64,000 nt of DNA, taken from the NCBI RefSeq assembly GCF_900113055.1, contig NZ_FONZ01000004.1, forward strand, positions 1 to 64,000, read 5' to 3'. Below the pieces are notes generated by a model. The model was given only the letters and a program-made list of their open reading frames with translations, made no database searches and was not told the DNA's origin. Each line of letters starts with the position of its first letter. The first letter of the stretch is position 1. This DNA is from Flavimobilis marinus (GTDB lineage: Bacteria; Actinomycetota; Actinomycetes; Actinomycetales; Cellulomonadaceae). Shown here piece after piece: positions 37,336 through 45,905 of the stretch. Both the position numbers and the translations under genes were made by a program.

Positions 37336-39705
37336 TCACCCCACCACGCGCGGCTCACGGCCGGGCGGCTGCTGCGGTGTCGGGAGCAGCGGCGCGCGCG
37401 GTCGCACCGGCCGGACCGCAGGGGTGCCGGGGTCGACACGCACGCGCTCGCCGTCGAGGTCCAGCTCGACGGCGTCGCCGCCCAGCACGCTCACCTCGAC
37501 GGCCTCGTGAGTGACCTCGACGCACAGCCGGCTCCCGCGCCACAGCATCCGGAACGCGAGCCGGTCGATCCCCGGGGGCAGCGCAGGGGCGAGGCGCAGC
37601 ACGTCGGCGTGCGGCCAGACACCTCCGAGGCCCTCCACGAGGGCGACCCAGACGCTCCCGAGCGATGCCAGGTGCAGGCCGTGGCCGACGTTGTCCTGCA
37701 GGTCCCGCAGGTCGACCAGGGCCGCCTCGTGCAGGTACTGGTGGGCGAGCTCCATGTGGCCCGCCCGGGCGCAGACGACGGCCTGGGAGCCCGCGGAGAG
37801 GGACGAGTCGCGCACGGTGCGGCGCTCGTAGTAGTCCAGGTTGCGGGCCACCTGCGCGTCGTCGAAGCGTTCGGGCAGCCAGTGCATGGCGAGCACGAGG
37901 TCGGCCTGCTTGACCACCTGCTTGCGGTACAGCTCGAAGTACGGCGCGTGCAGCATCAGCGGGTACTTCTCGTCGGCGTCGAAGTCCCACTCGGCGAACC
38001 GGGTGAAGTCCTCGCACTGGGCGTGCACGCCCAGCTCGTCGTCGAACGGTACGTGCACGGTCTGCGCCGCGCGGGCCCAGGCGTCGCGCTCGTCCGCGCT
38101 GACGCCGAGGCCTGCGGCGAGCTCCGGGTGGCGGTCGCACGCCGCGCAGGTCGCCTCGAGCGCGCGGGCGGCCATGAGGTTCGTGAACACGTTGTCGTCG
38201 ATCACCGCGGTGTACTCGTCGGGGCCCGTGACGCCGTCGACGTGCCAGCCGCCGTGCCGGTCGTGGTGGCCCACGGCCATCCACAGCCGCGCCGTCTCGA
38301 CGAGCACCTCGAGGCCGCAGTCCCGCTCGAGCCCTTCGTCCCCGGTCACGTAGCGGTAGCGCTCGAAGGCGTACGCGATGTCCGCGTCGATGTGGAAGGC
38401 GGCCGTCCCCGCGGGCCAGTACGCCGACGTCTCGGACCCGTCGATCGTCCGCCACGGGAACGCGGCGCCCGCCAGGCGGAGGGTCTTCGCCCGCGCGCGG
38501 GCCTTGTCGAGCGTGGAGGCGCGCCAGCGCAGCGCGGCGGCCGCCGCCTCGGGGCGGGTCGCGGCGAGCACGGGGAGCACGAACCCCTCGATGTCCCAGA
38601 ACGTGTGCCCGTTGTACCCGGACCCCGTCAGGCCCTTGGCGCCGATCGGGCGTCCTTGCGCGCGGGCGCCGGCCTGCAGCACCTGGAAGAGGCAGAAGCG
38701 CACGGCCTGCTGCAGCGGTGCGTCCCCGTCGATCTCCACGTCCGCGTCGCGCCAGAAGTCCGCCAGGTAGGCGCGCTGCTCCGCGACGAGCGTCTGCCAG
38801 CCGTCGGACCGCGCGCTCGTGAGCGACGCGGCGACCACGTCCCGCAGCGAGGCGGGGGAGGCGTCGTCGGACCATGCGTACGCCAGGTGCTTGATCAAGG
38901 TGAGCTGCTCGCCCGAGCCGAGGTGCGCGACGACCGTCGTGCGCGCGAGGTCCTGCTGGACCTCGGACTCGACCGCGTGGTCGCCCGGCGCCTCGACCTG
39001 GTGGTCCGCGCCGCACGCGACGACGAGCTCGCTCGAGCGCGTGCGGTGCACGAGCGTCGCCCCGTGACCGCGCTGCTCCTGGGTGACGGGCTCGAGCGGG
39101 CTCGACAGGGCCTCGGCGACGCGGGGATCGTCGGACTCGACGTCGGGCGGAGAGTCGTTCGCGACGAGCTCGGACTGCACGACGACGCGCACCGGGCCGT
39201 CCAGGGCGCACACCTCGTAGCGCACGGCCGCGCTCGTGCGGCGCGCGAACGAGACCAGGCGGGTGGCCGTGATGCCGACCCGGCGACCGCCGGGGGAGAC
39301 CCAGACGACGTCGCGGGTGAGCGTCCCGGCGCGCAGGTCGAGGACGCGCTCGTGCCGCTCGAGCCGGCCCGTGCGGACGTCGAACGGCTCATCGTCGACC
39401 AGCAGACGCACGATCTTGCCGTCCGTGACGTCCACGAGCTGCTGCCCGGCCTCCGGGTAGCCGTATCCGCCCTCGGGATAGGGCAGGGGATGGTGCTCGA
39501 AGAAGCCGGCGAGGTAGGTGCCGGTGACGCCGCTGGGCTCACCCTCGTCCAGGTTGCCGCGCAGCCCGAGGAAGCCGTTCGACAGGGCGAACAGCGACTC
39601 GGTCTGGGCGAGGTACGCGAGGTCGAGCGTCGCCTCCCGCAGCACCCACGGCTCCGTGCCGAGGTCGGCCGTGTCCGGCGGCTCGTCCACGAGCGACTCG
39701 CTCAC
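37336..39705 (-). CDS. GH65 glycoside phosphorylase (maltose/trehalose/kojibiose type)
   Basis: A 789-residue family 65 enzyme that phosphorolyses an alpha-glucosyl disaccharide with inversion to beta-glucose 1-phosphate. It has the N-terminal beta-sandwich domain (about 1-290), then the (alpha/alpha)6 barrel with [18 protein letters not shown], the catalytic acid Glu497 in [18 protein letters not shown], the KQADLVLAM phosphate-binding region and a C-terminal beta domain. The first 20 residues and [33 protein letters not shown] are typical. The next-door HAD phosphatase/mutase overlaps it by GTGA, the standard GH65 partner. Which disaccharide (maltose, trehalose, kojibiose, nigerose) cannot be fixed here. 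Confidence 0.92.
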   Translation of the reverse strand: MSESLVDEPPDTADLGTEPWVLREATLDLAYLAQTESLFALSNGFLGLRGNLDEGEPSGVTGTYLAGFFEHHPLPYPEGGYGYPEAGQQLVDVTDGKIVRLLVDDEPFDVRTGRLERHERVLDLRAGTLTRDVVWVSPGGRRVGITATRLVSFARRTSAAVRYEVCALDGPVRVVVQSELVANDSPPDVESDDPRVAEALSSPLEPVTQEQRGHGATLVHRTRSSELVVACGADHQVEAPGDHAVESEVQQDLARTTVVAHLGSGEQLTLIKHLAYAWSDDASPASLRDVVAASLTSARSDGWQTLVAEQRAYLADFWRDADVEIDGDAPLQQAVRFCLFQVLQAGARAQGRPIGAKGLTGSGYNGHTFWDIEGFVLPVLAATRPEAAAAALRWRASTLDKARARAKTLRLAGAAFPWRTIDGSETSAYWPAGTAAFHIDADIAYAFERYRYVTGDEGLERDCGLEVLVETARLWMAVGHHDRHGGWHVDGVTGPDEYTAVIDDNVFTNLMAARALEATCAACDRHPELAAGLGVSADERDAWARAAQTVHVPFDDELGVHAQCEDFTRFAEWDFDADEKYPLMLHAPYFELYRKQVVKQADLVLAMHWLPERFDDAQVARNLDYYERRTVRDSSLSAGSQAVVCARAGHMELAHQYLHEAALVDLRDLQDNVGHGLHLASLGSVWVALVEGLGGVWPHADVLRLAPALPPGIDRLAFRMLWRGSRLCVEVTHEAVEVSVLGGDAVELDLDGERVRVDPGTPAVRPVRPRAPLLPTPQQPPGREPRVVG

Positions 39706-40538
39706 CGGGCAGCGTCCAGGAGCTCGGCGAGGTCCGTCACGACGACGTCGGCCCCCGCCTCGCGCAGCGCGTCGGCCTGGTCCAGGCGGTCCACGCCGAC
39801 GACGTACCCGAAGCCCCCGGCGCGCCCTGCGGCGACACCCGCCTGGGCGTCCTCGAAGACGGCGCACTCTGCCGGCGTGACGCCGAGCTCCCGGGCGGCG
39901 GCCAGGAACGTGTCCGGGGCGGGCTTGCCCGGCAGCGCGCGCTCGCGGGCGACGACGCCGTCCACGCGCACCTCGAGCAGCTCGCCGAGCCCGGAGACGT
40001 CGAGGACGAGGACCGTGTTGGAGCTCGAGGACACGACGGCGCGGCGCAGGCCCGCCGCGGCGGCCTCGCGCAGGTAGCGCACCGAGCCCTCGAACACCTC
40101 GACGCCGTCGCGGGCGATCAGCTCGAGCACGAGCTCGTTCTTGCGATTCCCGATCCCGTGCACGGTCTCGGTCCCGGGCGCGTCGTCCGGGTTCCCCTCG
40201 GGCAGCACGATCCCGCGGCTGGCCAGGAAGTCCCGGACCCCGTCGGGGCGGCGCTTGCCGTCGACGTAGCGGGCGTAGTCCTCGACCGGGTCGAACGGGC
40301 GCAGGTCGGTGGGGTCGAGGCCCGCGAGCGCCAGGTCGGGGTCGAGGTCGAGCGCGGCGGCCGTGAGGTCCGCCTGCCCGCTCGCCGTCGGCGGGGTCCC
40401 GCGCAGCTCGGCGAGGTAGGTGTCGAACGTCTGTGTCCACGCGACGTTGTGCACGGTCGCCGTGCGCGTCAGCACGCCGTCCAGGTCGAACAGGCAGGCG
40501 CGCACCTGGGGCGGCAGCCCGAGCGGTCCTCGGTTCAC
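39702..40538 (-). CDS. HAD hydrolase, beta-phosphoglucomutase-like
   Basis: A 278-residue HAD superfamily protein: motif [19 protein letters not shown] near the N-terminus, motif II VVSSSSN (about 168-174), motif [19 protein letters not shown] and motif [17 protein letters not shown]. The cap domain lies between motif I and II ([15 protein letters not shown]). This is the form paired with GH65 enzymes; it would convert beta-glucose 1-phosphate to glucose 6-phosphate. GTG 40538 follows GGAGG by 7 bases; the long upstream frame is the antisense of map. First gene of the leftward two-gene operon. Confidence 0.9.
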   Translation of the reverse strand: MNRGPLGLPPQVRACLFDLDGVLTRTATVHNVAWTQTFDTYLAELRGTPPTASGQADLTAAALDLDPDLALAGLDPTDLRPFDPVEDYARYVDGKRRPDGVRDFLASRGIVLPEGNPDDAPGTETVHGIGNRKNELVLELIARDGVEVFEGSVRYLREAAAAGLRRAVVSSSSNTVLVLDVSGLGELLEVRVDGVVARERALPGKPAPDTFLAAARELGVTPAECAVFEDAQAGVAAGRAGGFGYVVGVDRLDQADALREAGADVVVTDLAELLDAAR

Positions 40539-40676
40539 GGTGTCTCCTCCCGGCGGGGTCGTGGCCACGAGTCTTGCTGGCCGTCGTGGTCTTCGCACCC
40601 GGAGGCCGCGGGGTCGGCGTGGCCGACCACGGGGCACAATGGGCCCGAACGTCTCTCTCCATCGCGAAGGACCCCC

Positions 40677-41453
40677 ATGATCGAGATCCTCACCCCGGCC
40701 GAGGTCGAGCGCGGGCGGGCGACCGGCGCGCTCGTTGCCGACATCCTGCAGACCCTGCGCGAGCGGGCGGTTCCCGGCACGAACCTCCTGGACCTCGACC
40801 GCTGGGCACGCGAGATGATCGTCGCGGCCGGGGCGGTCTCCTGCTACGTCGACTACGCGCCGTCGTTCGGCCGCGGCCCGTTCGGGCACTACATCTGCAC
40901 CTCGGTCAACGACGGCGTGCTGCACGGGCTGCCCCACGACTACGCGCTCGTCGACGGCGACCTGCTCTCCCTCGACCTCGCGGTCTCCCTCGACGGGATC
41001 GTCGCGGACTCGGCGATCAGCTTCCTCGTCGGCCAGGCGCGCCCGGCCGCCGACGTCGCGATGATCGACGCGACCCAGCGGGCGCTCGCGGCGGGCATCG
41101 CGGCGGCGCGTCCCGGCGCGCGCATCGGCGACCTCGCGCACGCCATGGGCACGGTCCTGATTGAGGCCGGCTTCCGCGTGAACACGGACTTCGGCGGCCA
41201 TGGCGTCGGCTCCACCATGCACCAGGACCCGCACGTGCCGAACAGCGGCCGCCCGGGACGGGGCTACACGCTGCGCCCGGGCCTCCTGCTCGCGCTGGAG
41301 CCGTGGGTCATGGCCGACACCGACGAGCTCGTCACCGACGCCGACGGCTGGACGCTGCGCAGCGCGACCGGCTGCCGCACCGCCCACAGCGAGCACACGA
41401 TCGCGATCACCGCCGACGGCGCGGAGATCCTCACGCTCCCGACGCGTCGCTGA
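40677..41453 (+). CDS. map: Type I methionine aminopeptidase
   Basis: A 258-residue cytosolic dinuclear metalloenzyme that removes the N-terminal Met from new proteins. The pita-bread motifs are present: [34 protein letters not shown] with the first metal Asp, DSAISFLVG with the second, [17 protein letters not shown] with the His ligand and acid, LEPWVMADT and HSEHTIAIT with the two Glu ligands. No zinc-finger SH3-binding extension. ATG 40677 after AAGGA. Upstream is a divergent promoter region shared with the GH65 operon. Its last 23 bases overlap the end of the opposite-strand nitrilase gene. Confidence 0.95.
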   Translation: MIEILTPAEVERGRATGALVADILQTLRERAVPGTNLLDLDRWAREMIVAAGAVSCYVDYAPSFGRGPFGHYICTSVNDGVLHGLPHDYALVDGDLLSLDLAVSLDGIVADSAISFLVGQARPAADVAMIDATQRALAAGIAAARPGARIGDLAHAMGTVLIEAGFRVNTDFGGHGVGSTMHQDPHVPNSGRPGRGYTLRPGLLLALEPWVMADTDELVTDADGWTLRSATGCRTAHSEHTIAITADGAEILTLPTRR

Positions 41454-42312
41454 GCTTGTCGGCGGGCCCGTCGTCGGTCGCGCCGTCGGAGGCGTCCGTG
41501 CTCGGCGCCGGCAGCGGCACGACGCCGTAGCGACGGTTCACGAGGGAGGGGTTGCGGTCGCGCACGCCGCGGATCGCGGCCGGGTCCAGGTCGATCACGA
41601 GCGTCCCGGCGCCCGTGCCGAGCTCTCCGAGCACGACGCCGTTCGCGTCGATGGCCATCGAGTGCCCGACGACGCCGCGCCCCGCCTGCCCGACGGCCAG
41701 CACCGCGGCGGTCGACTCGATCGCGCGGGCGCGCGCGAGCACGCGCCACTGCTCGAGCTTGCCGGGCCCGGCAGCCCACGCCGCGGGGACGACGAGGACG
41801 GTCGCGCCGGCGTCCACGAGCCGGCGCGAGACCTCGGGGAAGCGCAGGTCGTAGCAGGTCTGGATGCCCAGGCGGAGCCCGCCGACGTCCACGACGACGG
41901 GTGGCGCGGCCGGGTCGCCGGGCTCGAGCCGGTCGGACTCGCGATGCCCGAACGCGTCGTACAGGTGCACCTTCGTGTAGGTCGCGCGGTGCTCGCCGTC
42001 GGCCACCACGACCACGGCGTTGACGGCGCGCCCGGCCTTCCGGCCGGGAAACGCTGCGCCGGCGACCACGGTGAGGCCGCGGGAGGCGCTGAGCTCGCGC
42101 AGCGCCGTGACGAACGGGCCGTCCGGCGCCTCGGCGAGGTCCGCGCCGACGCCGCGCGGGTCGAAGGCGGCGGCGTACTCAGGCAGCACGACGACGCGGG
42201 CGCCCGCGTCTGCGGCGGCGGTGACCTCGCGCCGCGCGTGCGCGAGGTTCGCCTGCGGATCGGCGCCCGAGGCCAGCTGCACGAGCGCGACGCGCACCGG
42301 CGCGTCGGTCAC
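41431..42312 (-). CDS. Carbon-nitrogen hydrolase (nitrilase superfamily amidase)
   Basis: A 293-residue nitrilase-fold amidase. The catalytic triad is complete: Glu45 in VVVLPEYAA, Lys114 in [13 protein letters not shown] and Cys153 in [15 protein letters not shown]. The KVHLYD and CYDLRFPE motifs place it near the Nit1/omega-amidase branch rather than true nitrilases. Its start overlaps the stop of the small membrane protein gene, itself overlapped with mca, so the three are one coupled operon. This context suggests the substrate is a thiol- or amide-containing small metabolite, perhaps related to mycothiol. The C-terminus is an acidic tail of about 25 residues. Confidence 0.9.
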   Translation of the reverse strand: MTDAPVRVALVQLASGADPQANLAHARREVTAAADAGARVVVLPEYAAAFDPRGVGADLAEAPDGPFVTALRELSASRGLTVVAGAAFPGRKAGRAVNAVVVVADGEHRATYTKVHLYDAFGHRESDRLEPGDPAAPPVVVDVGGLRLGIQTCYDLRFPEVSRRLVDAGATVLVVPAAWAAGPGKLEQWRVLARARAIESTAAVLAVGQAGRGVVGHSMAIDANGVVLGELGTGAGTLVIDLDPAAIRGVRDRNPSLVNRRYGVVPLPAPSTDASDGATDDGPADKLSDASGA

Positions 42313-42614
42313 GGGCGGGGCGGGCCGTCCGTCGGGTCTGCTGGGCCGTCGTCAGGCCGGTCGCTCGACTGGCCCGATGCGTCCCGGGCGGCGCGCTCCT
42401 CGTAGCCCAGGCGCCGGATCTTGCGGTTCATCGAGAACCAGACGCCGACGCCCGCGAGGGCGAGCAGGAACGTCACGACGAAGCCGATGGTCCCGGGCGT
42501 GACGTCGGTGGGGTCGAGGTCGGGCCGCAGCACGTCCGTCGGCGTGGGGGACGGGGTCGAGGTCTCGGTCCCCACCGCGGCGGGGGCCGCGGGCAGGGCG
42601 GTGTAGTCGGTCAC
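42309..42614 (-). CDS. Small single-pass membrane protein
   Basis: A 101-residue protein with a Pro/Thr/Ser-rich N-terminus, one membrane helix (about 43-63, TIGFVVTFLLALAGVGVWFSM), then a basic stretch NRKIRRLGYEER and an acidic, Pro-rich tail. The positive-inside rule places the C-terminus in the cytoplasm. I recall similar proteins downstream of mca in actinobacteria but know of no function. Coupled by 4-base overlaps with mca upstream and the nitrilase downstream. Confidence 0.75.
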   Translation of the reverse strand: MTDYTALPAAPAAVGTETSTPSPTPTDVLRPDLDPTDVTPGTIGFVVTFLLALAGVGVWFSMNRKIRRLGYEERAARDASGQSSDRPDDGPADPTDGPPRP

Positions 42615-43492
42615 GGGGTGTCCTCTGGGTGGATGCCCGCGAAGAGGTCGTCCTCGGGGGTGGTGGTAGGCACGAGCGACTCGGCGAGCTCGAACTCCTC
42701 GTAGGGCCAGACCGCGGCCTCGAGCTCGCGCGGCATCGCGAAGAAGAAGCCGTCCGGGTCGATCTGTGTCTCGTGCGCGCGCAGCGCCGCGTCGCGCGCG
42801 TCGAAGAAGTCCTCGGCGCGGATGCGCGTGGTCACGGGACGCTCGGGGATCTCACGGGCTGCCCGCGACTCGACCCAGTCGCCGAACGGGGACAGCAGGC
42901 CCTCGTCGATCAGGGCCTCGTGCATCGTGCGCACCCGGCGCATCGAGAAGTCGTGGTTGTAGTACAGCTTGAGCGGCCGCCAGGGCTCGCCGTGGCCCGC
43001 GTAGCGCTCCGGGTCCCCGGCGGCGTGGAACGCCTCGAAGGCGACGCGGTGGCACATGATGTGGTCCGGGTGCGGATACCCCCCGGACGGGTCGTACGTC
43101 GTCATCACGTGCGGGCGGAACTGCCGGACGAGCTCGACGAGCGGCGCGGCGGCCTCCTCGAGCGGCACCAGGGCGAAGCAGCCGTCGGGCAGCGGCGGCA
43201 GGGGGTCGCCCTCCGGGAGGCCCGAGTCCACGAAGCCCAGCCAGTGGTGCTGGACGCCGAGCGCCGCAGCGGCCCCGGCCATCTCGGTCCGGCGCCGCTC
43301 GGCGAGGTCCGCCATGTCGCGCGGCTCGAACGTGCAGGTCGGGTTGAGGATCGAGCCCCGCTCGCCACCGGTGCAGCTGACCACGAGGACCTCGACCCCG
43401 GCGGCCGCGTAGCGGGCCGCGGTGGCCGCTCCCTTGCTCGACTCGTCGTCGGGGTGGGCGTGGACGGCCATGAGGCGCAAGGGCGTGGGCAT
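42611..43492 (-). CDS. mca: Mycothiol S-conjugate amidase
   Basis: A 293-residue zinc amidase of the LmbE-like family. It cleaves mycothiol conjugates to release a mercapturic acid for export and glucosaminyl-inositol for recycling. The metal motif HAHPDDE (His11-Glu17) and the second histidine motif YPHPDHIM (about 140-147) are intact; SCTGGERGSILNP and DFSMRRVRTMHEAL are typical of Mca. Total length and the C-terminal FFFAMPRELEAAVWPYEEFEL favour Mca over the related deacetylase MshB. First gene of the leftward operon with the membrane protein and nitrilase; the upstream gap is shared with the divergent DUF4307 gene. Confidence 0.93.
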   Translation of the reverse strand: MPTPLRLMAVHAHPDDESSKGAATAARYAAAGVEVLVVSCTGGERGSILNPTCTFEPRDMADLAERRRTEMAGAAAALGVQHHWLGFVDSGLPEGDPLPPLPDGCFALVPLEEAAAPLVELVRQFRPHVMTTYDPSGGYPHPDHIMCHRVAFEAFHAAGDPERYAGHGEPWRPLKLYYNHDFSMRRVRTMHEALIDEGLLSPFGDWVESRAAREIPERPVTTRIRAEDFFDARDAALRAHETQIDPDGFFFAMPRELEAAVWPYEEFELAESLVPTTTPEDDLFAGIHPEDTP

Positions 43493-43521
43493 CGGGACTC
43501 TTCCTGCGGGGGCTTCGGTGA

Positions 43522-43527
43522 GACAAT
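43522..43527 (+). promoter_or_regulatory. Leaderless -10 element of the DUF4307 gene
   Basis: GACAAT, 6 bases before ATG 43534. Confidence 0.4.
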
Positions 43528-43533
43528 CCTGTC

Positions 43534-43938
43534 ATGACCGTAACCCCAGACCTGGCCGACAGGTACGGCGTCCGCAGCCCTCGTCGTCGGGCACAGACGG
43601 TGGCGCTGTGGACCCTCGGCGCGCTCGGCACCGTCGCGGCCGGGTGGATCGGCTGGTCGATGGCGACCTCCGAGCCGTACGTCGTGAACGACTACGGGTT
43701 CGTCGTCGTGAGCCCGGAGCTCGTCGAGGTGACGTTCGACGTCACCAAGGACGCGGACGTCGCCCTCACGTGCCGCCTGACGGCTCTCAGCCCCAGCTAT
43801 GCGCAGGTCGGGTTCGCCGAGGTGACCATCCCGGCGGGGTCGGACGAGCTGCAGCGGTTCACGGTCGACGTCCCGACGTCGGAGGAGGCCACCACGGGCC
43901 TGCTCGACGGTTGCGAGGCCCTGCCCGCTGGTTCCTGA
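43534..43938 (+). CDS. DUF4307 single-pass membrane protein
   Basis: A 134-residue protein with a 30-residue basic cytoplasmic N-terminus (LADRYGVRSPRRRAQ), one membrane helix (VALWTLGALGTVAAGWIGWSM) and an extracytoplasmic beta-rich domain. This is the DUF4307 pattern found between mca and greA in many actinobacteria. The conserved external part includes VEVTFDVTKDADVALTCRLTAL. Function unknown; the position suggests a link to thiol or envelope homeostasis, but that is inference. Leaderless promoter 6 bases upstream. Confidence 0.85.
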   Translation: MTVTPDLADRYGVRSPRRRAQTVALWTLGALGTVAAGWIGWSMATSEPYVVNDYGFVVVSPELVEVTFDVTKDADVALTCRLTALSPSYAQVGFAEVTIPAGSDELQRFTVDVPTSEEATTGLLDGCEALPAGS

Positions 43939-44004
43939 GCTGCCGGCGACGGCTCGGGGCTGGCCTCCGGGCGGCGGGGATTCCGCGGTTCGCGGCAGGG
44001 AGGC

Positions 44005-44010
44005 TAGACT
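44005..44010 (+). promoter_or_regulatory. -10 element of greA
   Basis: TAGACT about 94 bases before the greA start. A transcription start near 44017 gives a leader of about 87 bases containing a hairpin. Confidence 0.5.
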
Positions 44011-44053
44011 GATGGTTTCTACCGCCGTGGCCTCGTGCCCGGCCGCAAACCAT

Positions 44054-44079
44054 GACGCACGGTGAGATCACCGTGCGTC
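44054..44079 (+). terminator. Hairpin with following T-rich tract inside the greA leader
   Basis: GACGCACGGTGA (44054-44065) and TCACCGTGCGTC (44068-44079) are perfect reverse complements, giving an 11-12 bp stem, followed by TCTGTCTTGTT. It lies between the greA promoter and the Shine-Dalgarno site GGAAGGAG (44091-44098). It has the form of an intrinsic terminator/attenuator. Confidence 0.65.
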
Positions 44080-44103
44080 TCTGTCTTGTTGGAAGGAGCG
44101 ATC

Positions 44104-44589
44104 ATGGCCGAGACGACCACTACGACGTGGCTGACGCAGGAGGCGTACGACCGGCTGAAGGCCGAGTACGACCACCTCACAGGGCCGGGTCGGGACGAAG
44201 TCGTCGACAGGATCGCCCGCGCCCGCGACGAGGGCGACCTCAAGGAGAACGCCGGCTACCACGCCGCGCGCGAGGAGCAGGCGAAGCAGGAGGCCCGCAT
44301 CCGCGAGCTCAAGCAGAAGCTCGAGTCCGCCAAGGTCGGCCAGCCCGCCGACGACGGCAAGGTTGAGCCGGGCATGCTTGTCACCGCGGACATCGCCGGG
44401 GACGAGACCAAGTTCCTGCTGGGGTCCCGCGAGATCGCCGGGACCACGGACATCGACGTCTACTCCGACCAGTCGCCGCTCGGTGCCGCGATCAACGGTC
44501 GCTCGGCTGGTGACACCGTCACCTACCAGGCGCCCAACGGCAAGGAGATCACCGTCGTGATCAAGGCTGCGGAGCCCTTCCAGGGCTGA
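44104..44589 (+). CDS. greA: Transcription elongation factor GreA
   Basis: A 161-residue Gre factor that enters the RNA polymerase secondary channel and stimulates cleavage of backtracked RNA. The N-terminal coiled coil carries ARDEGDLKENAGYHAAREEQ, with the tip acidic pair Asp and Glu in DLKEN that coordinates magnesium. The C-terminal globular FKBP-like domain shows LGSREIAG and YSDQSPLGAAINGRSAGDTV. The initial segment TTTTTWLTQEAYDRLKAEYDHL is typical for actinobacteria. ATG 44104 follows GGAAGGAG by 5 bases, whereas the in-frame upstream start lies in the leader hairpin region. Monocistronic with strong terminator. Confidence 0.95.
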   Translation: MAETTTTTWLTQEAYDRLKAEYDHLTGPGRDEVVDRIARARDEGDLKENAGYHAAREEQAKQEARIRELKQKLESAKVGQPADDGKVEPGMLVTADIAGDETKFLLGSREIAGTTDIDVYSDQSPLGAAINGRSAGDTVTYQAPNGKEITVVIKAAEPFQG

Positions 44590-44604
44590 GCCTCCCGCGC
44601 CGCG

Positions 44605-44640
44605 GACGAAGGCCCCGACCCGACGGTCGGGGCCTTCGTC
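44605..44640 (+). terminator. Strong hairpin terminator after greA
   Basis: Perfect 16-bp stem (44605-44620 with 44625-44640) and CGAC tetraloop. It stands between convergent greA and the threonine dehydratase gene and can stop both. Confidence 0.88.
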
Positions 44641-44684
44641 GCGCTCCGGCGTCGACCGCGCCCGGGGTTCGTCGCGCCCGGCGC

Positions 44685-45905
44685 TCAGGCCTGGTCGTCC
44701 AGGTGGTAGCCCCGCGTCGTGAGGTGCTCCACGAGCTCGGCGCAGTGCTCGGTGCCCTTGGTCTCGACCTGCACCACGACCTCGACCTCGTCGATCGCCA
44801 GGTGCGGGCCGGTGCGCACGTGCTCGACGTGCATGACGTTGCCGCCCACGGCCGCGATGTCGAGCATGAAGTTCGCCAGGGCGCCGGGGCGGTCGAGCAG
44901 CCGCACGCGCAGCTGGAGGTAGCGCCCCGCGGAGGACAGCCCGTGCCGTACCACCCGGAGCAGCACGATCGGGTCGATGTTCCCGCCGGACAGCACGCAC
45001 ACGACCGGGCCCGCGAGGCCGGAGGAGTCCGCGATGAGCGCGGCCACACCGGCGCTCCCGCCCGGCTCCACCAGCAGCTTCGAGCGCTCGGCCAGGGCGA
45101 GGAGCGCGCGCGAGAGGTGCTCCTCGGTCACCGTGCGGACCTCGAAGCGACCGTCCGCCGCGCCCCGGGCGAGCACCTCGAAGGGGACGTCCCCGGGCTG
45201 CGCGACGGCGATCCCGTCGGCCATCGTGGAGCGGGCGTGCACCTTGAGCGGTGCGCCGGCCGCGAGGGACGGCGGGTACGCCGCCGCGCGCTCGGCCTGC
45301 ACGCCGACGACGCGCACGTGCGGCGCGAGGTGCTCGAACGCGGCGACGAGCCCGGCCGCGAGCCCGCCCCCGCCCAGCGGGGCGAGCACGGTGCGGACGC
45401 CCGGGACCTGCGCGAGGATCTCGAGAGCGATCGTGCCCTGGCCCGCGACGATGTCCGCGTGGTCGAACGGGTGGATGAGCACCGCCCCCGTGGCCCGCGC
45501 GTCCTGGTGCGCCGCCGTGAGGGCGTCGTCGACGCTGGACCCGACGAGGCGGACCTCCGCGCCGTAGTCTCGCGTCGCGGCCACCTTGGGCAGCGCCGCG
45601 TCCGACGGCATGTAGACCACCGCGTGGATGCCGAGCTCCCGGGCGGCGAGCGCCACGCCCTGCGCGTGGTTGCCGGCGCTCGCGGCCACGACGCCGCGCT
45701 CCCGCTCGGCCGGGCTCAGGCGGGCCATGCGGACGTACGCCCCGCGCACCTTGAACGAGCCGGTGCGCTGCAGGTTCTCGCACTTGAGCAGCACCGGGAC
45801 CCCGGCGAGCTCGGAGAGCGCCCGCGTGGTGGCGACGGGGGTGCGCTGCGCGACGCCGTCGAGCAGGCGCGCCGCCTCCTGCAGGTCCGCCAGGTCCACG
45901 GTCAC
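44685..45905 (-). CDS. ilvA: Threonine ammonia-lyase (dehydratase)
   Basis: A 406-residue fold-type II PLP enzyme turning threonine into 2-oxobutyrate and ammonia, feeding isoleucine synthesis. Lys52 in GSFKVRGAY forms the Schiff base, ASAGNHAQGVALAA binds the substrate carboxylate, and LAPLGGGGLAAGLV is the PLP phosphate loop. A C-terminal ACT-like domain (about 325-406, QLRVRLLDRPGALANFMLDIAAVGGNV) makes this the form regulated by a branched-chain amino acid or similar ligand. Its GTG start overlaps the stop of the AI-2E family gene. It could serve catabolism (TdcB-like) since no ilv genes are close. Confidence 0.93.
   Translation of the reverse strand: MTVDLADLQEAARLLDGVAQRTPVATTRALSELAGVPVLLKCENLQRTGSFKVRGAYVRMARLSPAERERGVVAASAGNHAQGVALAARELGIHAVVYMPSDAALPKVAATRDYGAEVRLVGSSVDDALTAAHQDARATGAVLIHPFDHADIVAGQGTIALEILAQVPGVRTVLAPLGGGGLAAGLVAAFEHLAPHVRVVGVQAERAAAYPPSLAAGAPLKVHARSTMADGIAVAQPGDVPFEVLARGAADGRFEVRTVTEEHLSRALLALAERSKLLVEPGGSAGVAALIADSSGLAGPVVCVLSGGNIDPIVLLRVVRHGLSSAGRYLQLRVRLLDRPGALANFMLDIAAVGGNVMHVEHVRTGPHLAIDEVEVVVQVETKGTEHCAELVEHLTTRGYHLDDQA

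Noticed and set aside
40539-40662. Upstream part of the long leftward frame (to 40662) before the GH65 pair
   Set aside because: No coding character; the frame is only open because of high GC. The true genes start at GTG 40538 and GTG 39705 with a ribosome site and a GTGA overlap, respectively.
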